From the NCBI GenBank assembly GCA_028285545.1, contig JANQPA010000049.1, positions 1 to 32,111 on the forward strand: 32,111 nt of DNA. The letters are read 5' to 3'. Below are positions 14,551-22,757 of the stretch, piece by piece. Source of the stretch: Saprospiraceae bacterium (lineage in GTDB: Bacteria; Bacteroidota; Bacteroidia; Chitinophagales; Saprospiraceae). A program made the translations under genes and the position numbers. A model generated the notes under the pieces. That model saw only the letters and a program-made list of their open reading frames with translations, was not told the DNA's origin and did no database searches. The first letter of the stretch is position 1. Each line of letters starts with the position of its first letter.

Positions 14551-16424
14551 CTTTCATCTAGTCTTAAAATCAAGGATTCCAATGGGCCTAATCTAATTTG
14601 TAATTGTCCACTGCCTTCATTAATCTGCAATTCAGAAGAAAACTGCTGATATAATTGATCTATTGCTTGGTGATTTCCATCTGATAATCCCCAGGTAGAA
14701 ACAAGTTCCTTCGGTATTTTGAGGTTCAGATCATAATTTTTTCCAGAATCAAAGTTGGAGACGACCACTAGCTTTTCATCACCTGACCACCTTGCAAAAG
14801 AATAAACTTGATGATCATACCCATCCGTCTGTTCTCGATTATAAGCATGAAGGTCAAAATATTCTCCCATCAAAGCAGAACTTTTCAGACTAAAGTTTAA
14901 AAGTCGCTGATAAAAATCTCTTAGGTCTTTTTCCTTAGGAGAAAGTTGTCCACCATCAAACTGCTTATTATTCATCCAGCGCTGATGATGTGGTACACCA
15001 ATGTAGTCAAAAATGGAAGTTCTGGTAGGATCGCCAAAGCCTGGTTCTTCAGCTCCTGGTTCCCCCACTTCCTGGCCAAAATAAATCATGGTAGGAGAGG
15101 TACTAAGGGTAGTAGATACCACCATAGCTGGTTTACCCTTTACCGCATTTCCCGCAAAATCAGGGCTGGCTATGCGCTGTTCATCATGATTTTCGAGAAA
15201 ATGCAGCATATGGTGCTCAATATCGGCTAGTCTTTTCTGAATAGGGGCAATATTATCTGTGGATCCCTTTCCTTGCATGATGTTTTTTAAGGTGTCATAA
15301 AGCTCAACTTTATCGTATAGGTAGTCCATTTTACCCAGGTGGATATAATCTCGGTACAAGGCAGGCTGATATACTTCTGCTAAAAGAAAAGCGTCCGGGT
15401 TTTTCACTTTAATAGAGGAGTTCATAAAACTCCAAAACTCAACAGGCACCATTTCAGCCATATCAAATCGAAAACCATCCACCCCCTTGTCTAACCAATA
15501 ATAGGCGATGTCCCGAAATTTGGTCCAGGAATCGGGTAGATCCTTGTCTTGCCAAAACTCAAAATGGGCCTGGTGATCCATTTGGTGATAGCCCTCCGGT
15601 AATTCCGGAAAGTCTTTAGTGCCATCAGGGCGAATACCATAATTAATCTTTACGGTTTCATACCAATCATTAAAATTGGGTTGAGAAAGTCGAGAGCCAT
15701 TGCCAGTCCATTTAGCTGGTGATTCTGCAAATTGACCATCGGACATTGGGTGCTTCTCCCCGCCAAGAGGTTGATAATCGCCTTCCGCTTCTGGTACCTG
15801 AAAATCTTCACCAGGAATGTAATAGAAGTTATTATCTTTTGCATAAGGCACATTAGTATCATCATTCGCTCCAAAATCGACTACCCCATCGGGGTTCGTT
15901 AAACCCTTATAAGCTCTTGCTATATGGTTGGGCACAATGTCAATTAAAACTTTCATTCCTTGCTGATGAGTCCGTTCAATAAGTGCCAAAAATTCCTCCA
16001 GTCTCTGGGCTGGGTCTTCAGCCAAATCCGGATTGACATTATAATAATCCTTAACGGCATAGGGAGAACCAGCTCTTCCTTTAACAACATCCGGGTCATC
16101 ATTGGAAATCCCAAACTGAGTATAATCCCGAATTACGGCGTGATGAGGGATGCCAGTATACCAAATATGACTAACACCTAATTGGCGGATTTCTTCCAGG
16201 GCTTTATCTGTGAAGTCATTAAATTTGCCAATTCCATTTTCTTCGAGAGTCCCCCAGGCTTTATTTTTGGTATTTGTATTGCCAAAAAGTCGGGTAAAAA
16301 CCTGATAAACCACCACTTTTTTTGCGGTATTTTCTTCTTCAGGTTCTTCAATGGTCTGGTTTTCAGGGGTGCAGGCAGGAATAAAAAATATGGCTAGTAG
16401 TGCCACTAAAAAACAATACTTCAT
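14547..16424 (-). CDS. Alpha-amylase family GH13 lipoprotein
   Basis: The 625-residue enzyme has lipobox FIPAC with Cys18 and an acidic linker (EEPEEEN), pointing to an outer-membrane or surface lipoprotein. GH13 regions are DIVPNH (residues 162-167), GFRFDMAE with the nucleophile Asp321, FLLAEV with the acid/base Glu350, and FLENHDEQR with His413 and Asp414. The catalytic set is complete. A C-terminal all-beta domain begins near residue 530. It acts on alpha-glucans, probably maltodextrins; exact specificity cannot be read. It is 28 bases after csaA and overlaps the DUF6090-like gene by 4 bases. Confidence 0.93.
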   Translation of the reverse strand: MKYCFLVALLAIFFIPACTPENQTIEEPEEENTAKKVVVYQVFTRLFGNTNTKNKAWGTLEENGIGKFNDFTDKALEEIRQLGVSHIWYTGIPHHAVIRDYTQFGISNDDPDVVKGRAGSPYAVKDYYNVNPDLAEDPAQRLEEFLALIERTHQQGMKVLIDIVPNHIARAYKGLTNPDGVVDFGANDDTNVPYAKDNNFYYIPGEDFQVPEAEGDYQPLGGEKHPMSDGQFAESPAKWTGNGSRLSQPNFNDWYETVKINYGIRPDGTKDFPELPEGYHQMDHQAHFEFWQDKDLPDSWTKFRDIAYYWLDKGVDGFRFDMAEMVPVEFWSFMNSSIKVKNPDAFLLAEVYQPALYRDYIHLGKMDYLYDKVELYDTLKNIMQGKGSTDNIAPIQKRLADIEHHMLHFLENHDEQRIASPDFAGNAVKGKPAMVVSTTLSTSPTMIYFGQEVGEPGAEEPGFGDPTRTSIFDYIGVPHHQRWMNNKQFDGGQLSPKEKDLRDFYQRLLNFSLKSSALMGEYFDLHAYNREQTDGYDHQVYSFARWSGDEKLVVVSNFDSGKNYDLNLKIPKELVSTWGLSDGNHQAIDQLYQQFSSELQINEGSGQLQIRLGPLESLILRLDER

Positions 16425-16452
16425 CGTCGTTTCAATTTCTTTTTAAAATTCG

Positions 16453-16806
16453 TCAGGCGATTCTCCAACCATTGGAGCTTTTCCGTTCTGGTTGAAGCAA
16501 AATTACTGCGCCATTTTCAGCAACAGCACCCAGGATAAGGCACTCGCTCATAAAGTTAGCAATTTGTTTGGGAGGAAAATTAACAACGGCAATGATTTGT
16601 TTTCCAATTAAGTCATCAGGAGTATAAAAATCAGTGATTTGAGCAGAGGATTTTTTGGTGCCCAATTCTCCAAAATCTATCCAGACTTTATAGGCGGGTT
16701 TGCGAGCTTCCTTAAATATTTCAGCTTTGATAATGGTGCCCACTCGCATATCTACTTTGGTGAAGTCAGTCCAGGTAAGAGAGTTTGTATTGTTTTCTAT
16801 TTTCAT
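16453..16806 (-). CDS. csaA: CsaA-like tRNA-binding protein
   Basis: This 117-residue protein is a single EMAP-II-like OB-fold domain. [33 protein letters not shown] and [18 protein letters not shown] are typical of CsaA, a homodimeric tRNA-binding and export-associated chaperone in Bacillus. The length matches the family. The start ATG lies 2 bases downstream of a perfect 56-bp palindrome, so no conventional ribosome-binding site is available outside it. It is followed after 28 bases by the GH13 gene. Confidence 0.9.
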   Translation of the reverse strand: MKIENNTNSLTWTDFTKVDMRVGTIIKAEIFKEARKPAYKVWIDFGELGTKKSSAQITDFYTPDDLIGKQIIAVVNFPPKQIANFMSECLILGAVAENGAVILLQPERKSSNGWRIA

Positions 16807-16808
16807 TT

Positions 16809-16864
16809 TGATATTATTTGATAGATTTGTCGTGCATGCACGACAAATCTATCAAATAATATCA
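16809..16864. repeat. Perfect 56-bp palindrome upstream of csaA
   Basis: Bases 16809-16836 are the exact reverse complement of 16837-16864, with no loop; the centre is gtgcatgcac. It fills almost all of the gap between the thioredoxin-like gene stop (16869) and the csaA start (16806). Each half contains TAGATTTG, an exact match to the Bacteroidota -7 promoter consensus TAnnTTTG, although no properly spaced -33 element was found. It may act as terminator, operator or extrusion site. Confidence 0.9.
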
Positions 16865-16868
16865 TTTC

Positions 16869-17783
16869 TTATCTTCCTTTAAGCACTTTCGACTCCAACA
16901 TCTCAATTTGCTTTGTTGCATTTTCATCATTGGGTTTAAGTGTCAATACTTTTTCATACATCTTTAAGGCCTTTTCATACTCCTTGTTTTCAGCATAAGC
17001 TTCCCCCAGGCTATCATAGACATTGGCATTTCTTGAAAATAACATAGCATTAACTCGAAAAGCAGCGATGGCTTTTTCTAAATCCCCGCGACGCATCAAC
17101 ACATAGCCATAAGTATTTAATGCTTTATCATTGGGAGTGGATTTATACACTTTTCGGGCAAATTCTAATATCACCTTATCTTCTTTCGGAATTCCATTTT
17201 CTTTGAAGTATTCATCCATTTGATGAACTACTTTATAATTAGGGTCTGAAGGCAGGCCCGAAAGGATCTGGGCAAAATCCATTTCCAGTGAGTTGACCGG
17301 AAATTCCACTATGCGTCCAATCTCCTTTCCTTTTTGGTATACGATAAATGTGGGGACTCGATGAATTAATTTTCCTCGCTCTTCATGATTTGGACTTTGC
17401 TTATAAGCATCCTGCGTTTTATCCAGGTTAATGAGGCGGATATTTTTTTCAGAAAAACCTATCTCATCCAACATTTTATAAAAACGAGGAACTTCACGTT
17501 TGCTATCTCCACACCAGGTACCCATAAAAATATCAATACTTACTCCCTTAGCTTTTCCTTTGATTTTTTTTAGCAAAGAAGCATTTGGTTCGTAGTTAGA
17601 GTAGTTATAAGTAAACCATTCTTCAAAAGCTTCATGTTTCAGGCCCTCCCGATCACTCAAGCCGATCAGATCTATTTTTCCATTGGCCCGAGTGATGGTT
17701 TTATTCATTTCCTGAGCAATAATATTGGAAGTAAAAAAGAATGCAAAACACATAAATAAAAGCTGTAGGTTGATTGTTTTCAT
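16869..17783 (-). CDS. Exported thioredoxin-fold protein with TPR repeats
   Basis: The 304-residue protein has a signal peptide (MKTINLQLLFMCFAFFFTSN, cleavage near AQE). A thioredoxin-like domain spans about 55-185, with the active-site position GTWCGDSKRE (residues 88-97) and the cis-proline segment RVPTFIVY. The second Cys of CxxC is replaced by Ser94, so it cannot be a normal disulfide oxidoreductase; a single-Cys mechanism or a binding role is more likely. Tetratricopeptide repeats fill about 205-300 (LGEAYAENKEYEKALKMYEK). It is periplasmic by prediction. It precedes csaA, with a long palindrome in between. Confidence 0.87.
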   Translation of the reverse strand: MKTINLQLLFMCFAFFFTSNIIAQEMNKTITRANGKIDLIGLSDREGLKHEAFEEWFTYNYSNYEPNASLLKKIKGKAKGVSIDIFMGTWCGDSKREVPRFYKMLDEIGFSEKNIRLINLDKTQDAYKQSPNHEERGKLIHRVPTFIVYQKGKEIGRIVEFPVNSLEMDFAQILSGLPSDPNYKVVHQMDEYFKENGIPKEDKVILEFARKVYKSTPNDKALNTYGYVLMRRGDLEKAIAAFRVNAMLFSRNANVYDSLGEAYAENKEYEKALKMYEKVLTLKPNDENATKQIEMLESKVLKGR

Positions 17784-17863
17784 GATTTTTTCTGCAATAA
17801 TAAATGATCTACCTCAGCAGTTTTTCCAATGAGATGTTAATGCTTGCAAATGAAATGTCAAGG

Positions 17864-18991
17864 CTAAGGATCTGACGAAGTATTACTTGATAAAGAATCT
17901 ATGGGGAGCCAATTATCTTGATTTTCATCATAGGCCAGAGTTTGAAAATCCCAGGAGGACTTGTTTATTCTGATGAAGCTATAGTGGATCCCATTAAAAT
18001 AGCGGGCATCGTTTTTTAGGTTCTCTTCATTTAACCTTTTAATAGATCTTCCATAGGGATTTACAAAATTGGAGATGGTAATATACTTCGTATGTTGCGG
18101 TAAAGGATTTTTAAAACCGGCCTTTTGGAAGCCACCTTTTAAGTAACGCAGGTAAAAATGTTCGTGGCCGTTTAAAAACAAATCCACTTTATATTGGTCA
18201 AATAATTGAATAAGCTCCTCCCGAATATCCTTAAAAACCAGATGTGGATCATCTTCTCGTGCTCTGCCGGTAAATACTGGATAGTGAGAACCTGCGATCA
18301 GCAATTGTCCCCGATATTTATCCTGATGAAAGGCAAGTTGTTTTTCTATAAATGTTAAAAGACTATCCCGGTTTTTGTCTAATCCATCAATGCTTAGTAA
18401 AGAAAACCCTTTTTGATGGATAAAATATGATCCAGTGTTTCCATGAAAGGTTGCTTTCTCCAAATGAGGGAAATGATCAAGGAGTAAATCTTTTTTATCT
18501 GTTGATTCATATAAATCAAACTGAACCGTATTTAAATTGGCAAGGATGTTATGGCCAGGATGAAAAATTCCTTGCTGGACAATGGTCTTATAGGAATCAT
18601 GGTTACCAATGACAATATAAAAACGGTCTTTAAGGTGGGTAGGAATCTGCCTTTGCATGTAATCCCATTCCTTGTAGGGAAGAGAGAAATGACCGATTTC
18701 TTGCTCCAAGGTATCCAAAATTCTTAAAGACAATCCTTCATTATAGTTGACCCAGTCGCCAGTCTGGATGATATAATCCGGCTTTTCTCTTTCCAATACT
18801 TCTTTGAATAGCTGCCCAAAAAGGAGGGTATCCATTTGCTGGTTATTCCAGGATTCTTCATTATAACGATTTAAGTCGCTGGCCAACTGGACATCTCCTA
18901 TCAGTAAGATTTTAATCTCTTCATTCGAAGTTTTTTTTGAACAGGAAGAGAGAATCATTAGCCAAACAAGGGCTTTAATGTAATTTTTCAT
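17864..18991 (-). CDS. Metallophosphoesterase lipoprotein
   Basis: The 375-residue protein has the lipobox LILSSC with Cys17. Calcineurin-like motifs in order are LIGDVQ (33-35), QTGDWVN, VIGNHDS, AGSHYPVF and LNGHEHFY, so most metal ligands are present. The first motif, normally D-x-H, is D-x-Q (Gln35), which may alter metal 1 binding. Such enzymes hydrolyse phosphomono- or diesters at the cell surface or in the periplasm; the substrate is unknown. It is the first gene of the long minus-strand run, 80 bases ahead of the thioredoxin-fold gene, and divergent from the serine hydrolase. Confidence 0.87.
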   Translation of the reverse strand: MKNYIKALVWLMILSSCSKKTSNEEIKILLIGDVQLASDLNRYNEESWNNQQMDTLLFGQLFKEVLEREKPDYIIQTGDWVNYNEGLSLRILDTLEQEIGHFSLPYKEWDYMQRQIPTHLKDRFYIVIGNHDSYKTIVQQGIFHPGHNILANLNTVQFDLYESTDKKDLLLDHFPHLEKATFHGNTGSYFIHQKGFSLLSIDGLDKNRDSLLTFIEKQLAFHQDKYRGQLLIAGSHYPVFTGRAREDDPHLVFKDIREELIQLFDQYKVDLFLNGHEHFYLRYLKGGFQKAGFKNPLPQHTKYITISNFVNPYGRSIKRLNEENLKNDARYFNGIHYSFIRINKSSWDFQTLAYDENQDNWLPIDSLSSNTSSDP

Positions 18992-19161
18992 CGGGTGATT
19001 GTTATGAGAATTAAAAATTAAGCTTAATGACTGGAATTAATTTCTACATTTTATAGAGATCAATACCAACTTATAATCTAACAGTAAATTCAGTACTTGA
19101 AAAGTGCCCTATTCTAACGAATAAATTTTCTTTGTCCCAATAAGTTAGATGAAATAAAGAA

Positions 19162-20841
19162 ATGAGAATATTATTGATAACTTTTTTGATAGGAATAACC
19201 TCCTGCTCGGAATCGGTCATGAACAATAAGGTACCAATTCAGGCTTTGGATGATTATATCAGGTTTAGAACGCAAAATGGCCGATATAGTGGTGTAACCA
19301 GCATATATAAAAAAGATAAAAAAGTATTTGAATACATAGGTGGCTTGGCCAGTCGGAGTTGGAATATTCCAAACACTTCCGAAACCAAGTTTAATTTGGC
19401 TTCAGCCACCAAAATGTTTACTGCTGTTGGAATTGGCATACTAGCTGACAGAGGCCTGATTGATTGGAATAGCCCAATAATCCAGTATTACCCTGATTTT
19501 CCTAATAAAGCCTTAGCAAAGGAAATTACAATTAAACAATTACTGACCCATACTTCAGGCTTATCAGATTTTTTCTTTGAGAAAGAATACCTACTTACGG
19601 ATAAGTATCGATTAAGAGAACTGGAGGATTATGACCAATTTTATCAAAAAATAAAAAGAGGGGTTGATGCTTCTAACCCATTCCAATATTCCAATACCAA
19701 TTTTGTGCTCTTAGGCAGGGTAATTGAAATGGTAAGTGGCACTTCTTATTATGAATTCATTAAAAAAGAGGTATTTGATGTGGCTGGAATGCTTACTGCA
19801 GGCTTTTATGAATCTGACAAAATAGCCCCTCAATTGGCGGAAGGCTATTCCAATGATCCACAGGCCTCATTGGAGTTTGGAGTTCCCAATGATGGAGAAG
19901 TACGAAGGAACACTTTTATGAGAGCAGTAAGAGGTATGCCTGCCGGTGGTGCTTATGCCACTACTGCAGACATGCATGCTTTCTTCCAATCCCTTCATTC
20001 TGGTCAATTGTTAAAAAATGAGACTTTCCATGAAATGATCAACCACAATCTGGGAGGATATGGCATGGGGTTTCAATCCTATTCTCAAAATGATATTAAA
20101 GTGTATGGCCATTCTGGTGGGTTTTATGGGGTAAGCACCATGGTTTTCTATCTACCTAAATTGGAATATACCTTTGTGAGTTTATGCAACTCAGACTTTG
20201 CAGCCCAACCCATTTTTGACCGATTTATAAATCAATTAGCAGGTAGATCTTTTTACGAACCAATCTTCCTTCCTAAGGAAGAAATAAAAACCTTCGAAGG
20301 ATTCTTTGAAGTCACTGAAGGGGAAATGCTGGGTAAGCAAGTTGAAATTGAGGCCTTTTCAGATAGACTTTTCTTTGATAAAAATTTGGAATTTTTCCCC
20401 ATCGGCTCCAACCAATTTTTTGATATTGACAATGATCAATTCACTTTATCCTTCGAAAAGAATCAAAAGGGAAAAATTATTGGTTTTACCAGAACTGACA
20501 ACCAGAGTTTTTTTCAAAAGGCAAAAAAAATTAGCCAAGAGCAGGTAAATATTCTTATGCCCATTAGGCTTAAAGAAGAAGTATTACAGAAGTATCTCGG
20601 GGATTTTCAGTTTGGAAATGAAGGCATGATGCCTGGACATCGACCTGCTATTGAAATTGATCAGGGTGCTCTTCTAATTGATAATATGATGCGTTTTTTA
20701 CCCTATGAAATGGATAAATTCTTTCTGGAAGATGACCATGGGATGAAACTACATTATAGAAGAAACCAAGAAGGAGCAATTGTAGGTTTTAAAGTTCTTC
20801 AGGGGCAACAAGAAGTGGGGTTTGTAAAAAAGCTTAACTAA
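19162..20841 (+). CDS. Serine hydrolase lipoprotein, beta-lactamase/PBP4-like
   Basis: The 559-residue protein has lipobox IGITSC with Cys15. The class C-like fold shows the nucleophile motif SATK (Ser81, Lys84), YSNTN with Tyr176, and GHSGGFYG in the position of the third motif (HxG), typical of PF00144 hydrolases. THTSGLSDFF near residue 130-139 is another family signature. A C-terminal lipocalin-like domain of about 190 residues follows. Likely substrates are peptidoglycan peptides, D-amino acid peptides or esters; it need not be a resistance enzyme. Its stop overlaps that of the convergent AraC-type gene by 4 bases. Confidence 0.9.
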   Translation: MRILLITFLIGITSCSESVMNNKVPIQALDDYIRFRTQNGRYSGVTSIYKKDKKVFEYIGGLASRSWNIPNTSETKFNLASATKMFTAVGIGILADRGLIDWNSPIIQYYPDFPNKALAKEITIKQLLTHTSGLSDFFFEKEYLLTDKYRLRELEDYDQFYQKIKRGVDASNPFQYSNTNFVLLGRVIEMVSGTSYYEFIKKEVFDVAGMLTAGFYESDKIAPQLAEGYSNDPQASLEFGVPNDGEVRRNTFMRAVRGMPAGGAYATTADMHAFFQSLHSGQLLKNETFHEMINHNLGGYGMGFQSYSQNDIKVYGHSGGFYGVSTMVFYLPKLEYTFVSLCNSDFAAQPIFDRFINQLAGRSFYEPIFLPKEEIKTFEGFFEVTEGEMLGKQVEIEAFSDRLFFDKNLEFFPIGSNQFFDIDNDQFTLSFEKNQKGKIIGFTRTDNQSFFQKAKKISQEQVNILMPIRLKEEVLQKYLGDFQFGNEGMMPGHRPAIEIDQGALLIDNMMRFLPYEMDKFFLEDDHGMKLHYRRNQEGAIVGFKVLQGQQEVGFVKKLN

Positions 20842-21977
20842 GGGTTTAAAGGAGAGCTTAACTTATTTTCGATTTTGTTTTGATCAATAAATTGCTTCGG
20901 GGTCAATTGGGTATATTTTTTGAAAACCCGGTAAAAAGAACTGCTGCTGTTAAATCCTGAAGCATTGGCTATGGCAAATAAGGTAAGATGATCATTGGCT
21001 GGGTTCAAAAGACTCACTTTTAATTCTTCTACCCTCAATCTGTTGATGTAGTCAAAAAAATTATTTTGGTGATACTGATTAATTCCTGCTGAGAGCTCAT
21101 GCATACTGATATTTAAAGCATCCGCCACTTCATTAATTTTTAAGTCCTGCTTTCGAAATAACTTTTCTTCCTTCATTAAATGATCTAATCGTTCCATTAG
21201 AAGGATTAAACTGGCATCTGGTTTTCCATTTTGGCTGCCATTAGGATTTTCCTGCTTAAGGTATTCTGAGTAATTTAAATCAATACCAGAATAAGTAAAA
21301 TAGGTTTGTAAAAAAATGATGGATAAAGCTAAGAGGCTTAATGAAATGTAATCGAACTGAACGAAATAGTTTAGAGAATAATCCATTATCAAGCTAAATA
21401 AAAAGCTACTACCAGAAAGAATGCCCAGGCCTAATAAAATCCATGTAGTTTTATTATTTCGATTTTTCTGGGCACCATTGGAGGCATACATTGAATACAA
21501 ACTAAATCGTTTCCGTATACAATAATAGCCCCAAAATGCATACAGGCTTATTGACAACAAATATAAATACTGCCTAAAATCGGGCTGATAATTTGCAGGA
21601 TCGTAGATGCCAAAATAATAAGACAGCTTCTCAGAATTAGATATTTGAAAAATGGGAAATATGATAATCAAATAATACAATGCAGGTAAAAAGTGAAAAA
21701 CATCCTGCCATTTTAATTTTTGCCGGGCATGAAAATAGATCAAAGGTCCGATTATATACCATAAGGGGACTTGAACCCATAAAAAAGCGGGATACTGCTT
21801 TAAAAGGCCCGAGGTCTCATAGAAAAAAGAAAAAAGACATATGGCCAAAAGCACAACACTTATGGATAAAAGGTTAAGCTTCTTTCTTTTTACACTTTGG
21901 ATCAAATGAAGAAGTCCAATGTTAAAAGCACTGAAAGAGGCAAACAGTATGGTTATATTGTAAATATCTACAGTCAA
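20838..21977 (-). CDS. Membrane-bound AraC-type transcription regulator
   Basis: The 379-residue protein has about seven hydrophobic helices in residues 5-235 (for example WYIIGPLIYFHARQ) followed by a cytoplasmic AraC/XylS helix-turn-helix domain at about 275-370. The second helix-turn-helix is clear in AIANASGFNSSSSFYRVFKK and is followed by TPKQF. Such proteins are common in Bacteroidota and probably sense signals at the membrane. It converges on the serine hydrolase gene with a 4-base overlap of stop codons, so transcription of either may interfere with the other. Its target genes are unknown. Confidence 0.9.
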   Translation of the reverse strand: MTVDIYNITILFASFSAFNIGLLHLIQSVKRKKLNLLSISVVLLAICLFSFFYETSGLLKQYPAFLWVQVPLWYIIGPLIYFHARQKLKWQDVFHFLPALYYLIIIFPIFQISNSEKLSYYFGIYDPANYQPDFRQYLYLLSISLYAFWGYYCIRKRFSLYSMYASNGAQKNRNNKTTWILLGLGILSGSSFLFSLIMDYSLNYFVQFDYISLSLLALSIIFLQTYFTYSGIDLNYSEYLKQENPNGSQNGKPDASLILLMERLDHLMKEEKLFRKQDLKINEVADALNISMHELSAGINQYHQNNFFDYINRLRVEELKVSLLNPANDHLTLFAIANASGFNSSSSFYRVFKKYTQLTPKQFIDQNKIENKLSSPLNP

Positions 21978-22088
21978 GGATGTGTTTTCTTCAAAGTTAA
22001 GCTATCGGTAAGGACTTTACAAAATGAGTTTAAAGCTAGTTGTAACTGTTATCATCTAAAAGAAATAATCCATTAAAGTAGTACCAAA

Positions 22089-22388
22089 TTATAAAATGAG
22101 AAAGCAAAATGCTTTACTAGCCGCTTCCATATACTCTAAAAATAAAAGAACAAAGTTAAAGGGTTCTTCAAGTTCTACCACATTCTCTCCAAACCAACTT
22201 ATTACCTTAAATAAAGACGAGTCTCTATCGGCAGCTGTTCGGAGCATTCCAAATTTGCGGCCATCAAAATCAAGCGTAAGTAATAAATCATAAATAATGC
22301 TTAGAATTTCTATGGCAAAATCAGGAAGCCAGTTTTCTAAAATAGCTGGGGTCATCAAATACGAAAAGAATTTTTTGATCTTTTTCAT
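22089..22388 (-). CDS. Hypothetical small protein
   Basis: A 99-codon frame, MKKIKKFFSYLMTPAILENW..., with a basic start and several amphipathic or hydrophobic stretches (IEILSIIYDLLLTLDFDG; FNFVLLFLEYME). AGAGAAG lies a few bases before the ATG and could serve as ribosome-binding site. A 65-codon frame overlaps on the plus strand, but its Ser/Lys-rich composition looks like a shadow. No family is recognised and the gene could be spurious. Confidence 0.4.
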   Translation of the reverse strand: MKKIKKFFSYLMTPAILENWLPDFAIEILSIIYDLLLTLDFDGRKFGMLRTAADRDSSLFKVISWFGENVVELEEPFNFVLLFLEYMEAASKAFCFLIL

Positions 22389-22464
22389 TTTGCTTCTCTT
22401 TTAAATTTTTAATGATGAAGCAAAATTCAGGATAGACCGGATGATAGGCGCTTCAAATGAACAA

Positions 22465-22478
22465 TCGAGACGTCTCGA
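22465..22478. promoter_or_regulatory. 14-bp perfect palindrome, possible operator
   Basis: tcgagacgtctcga is a perfect palindrome in the 286-base gap between the small hypothetical gene (minus) and the first lipoprotein (plus). It is GC-rich within AT-rich DNA. Regulatory function is only a possibility. Confidence 0.3.
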
Positions 22479-22603
22479 AATATCTTCTGAGACTCAATTT
22501 GAGAGCAACCAGATTTTTCCCAAAAAACCACGCCTCGCAATTAACTGGCTATCAGCTATTTAAAACTAAAAATCATTATTCTCCTTTTTTTAAGAAAAAT
22601 TAT

Positions 22604-22757
22604 TGATGACCATTTAAAATTTCTGCGATACAGTTGTAAACAATCAAAAGAATAAAAAATTAAAAAAATACATCATGAAACTTTCTAATCTACTAACCAT
22701 CGCAACAATATTATTTTTTGCTACCGCATGTGGAGATACTTATTATGAAGATTATTA
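22604..22757 (+). repeat. Leader/signal-peptide cassette, copy 1
   Basis: This segment is nearly identical to 24012-24167. It covers the 71-base untranslated leader (two substitutions and a 2-base difference in a poly-A run) and the first 83 bases of the coding region (no difference). It probably contains the promoter: the conserved blocks tgatgacc and gatacag are about 15 bases apart. Identity drops right after it. Confidence 0.85.

Noticed and set aside
13122-16424. Beta-lactamase acquired on a mobile element
   Set aside because: No transposase, integron site or flanking repeat is present, and the reading frames overlap their neighbours.
22096-22293. 65-codon plus-strand frame opposite the small hypothetical gene
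   Set aside because: Ser/Lys/Asn-rich composition without pattern; most likely a shadow of the minus-strand frame.
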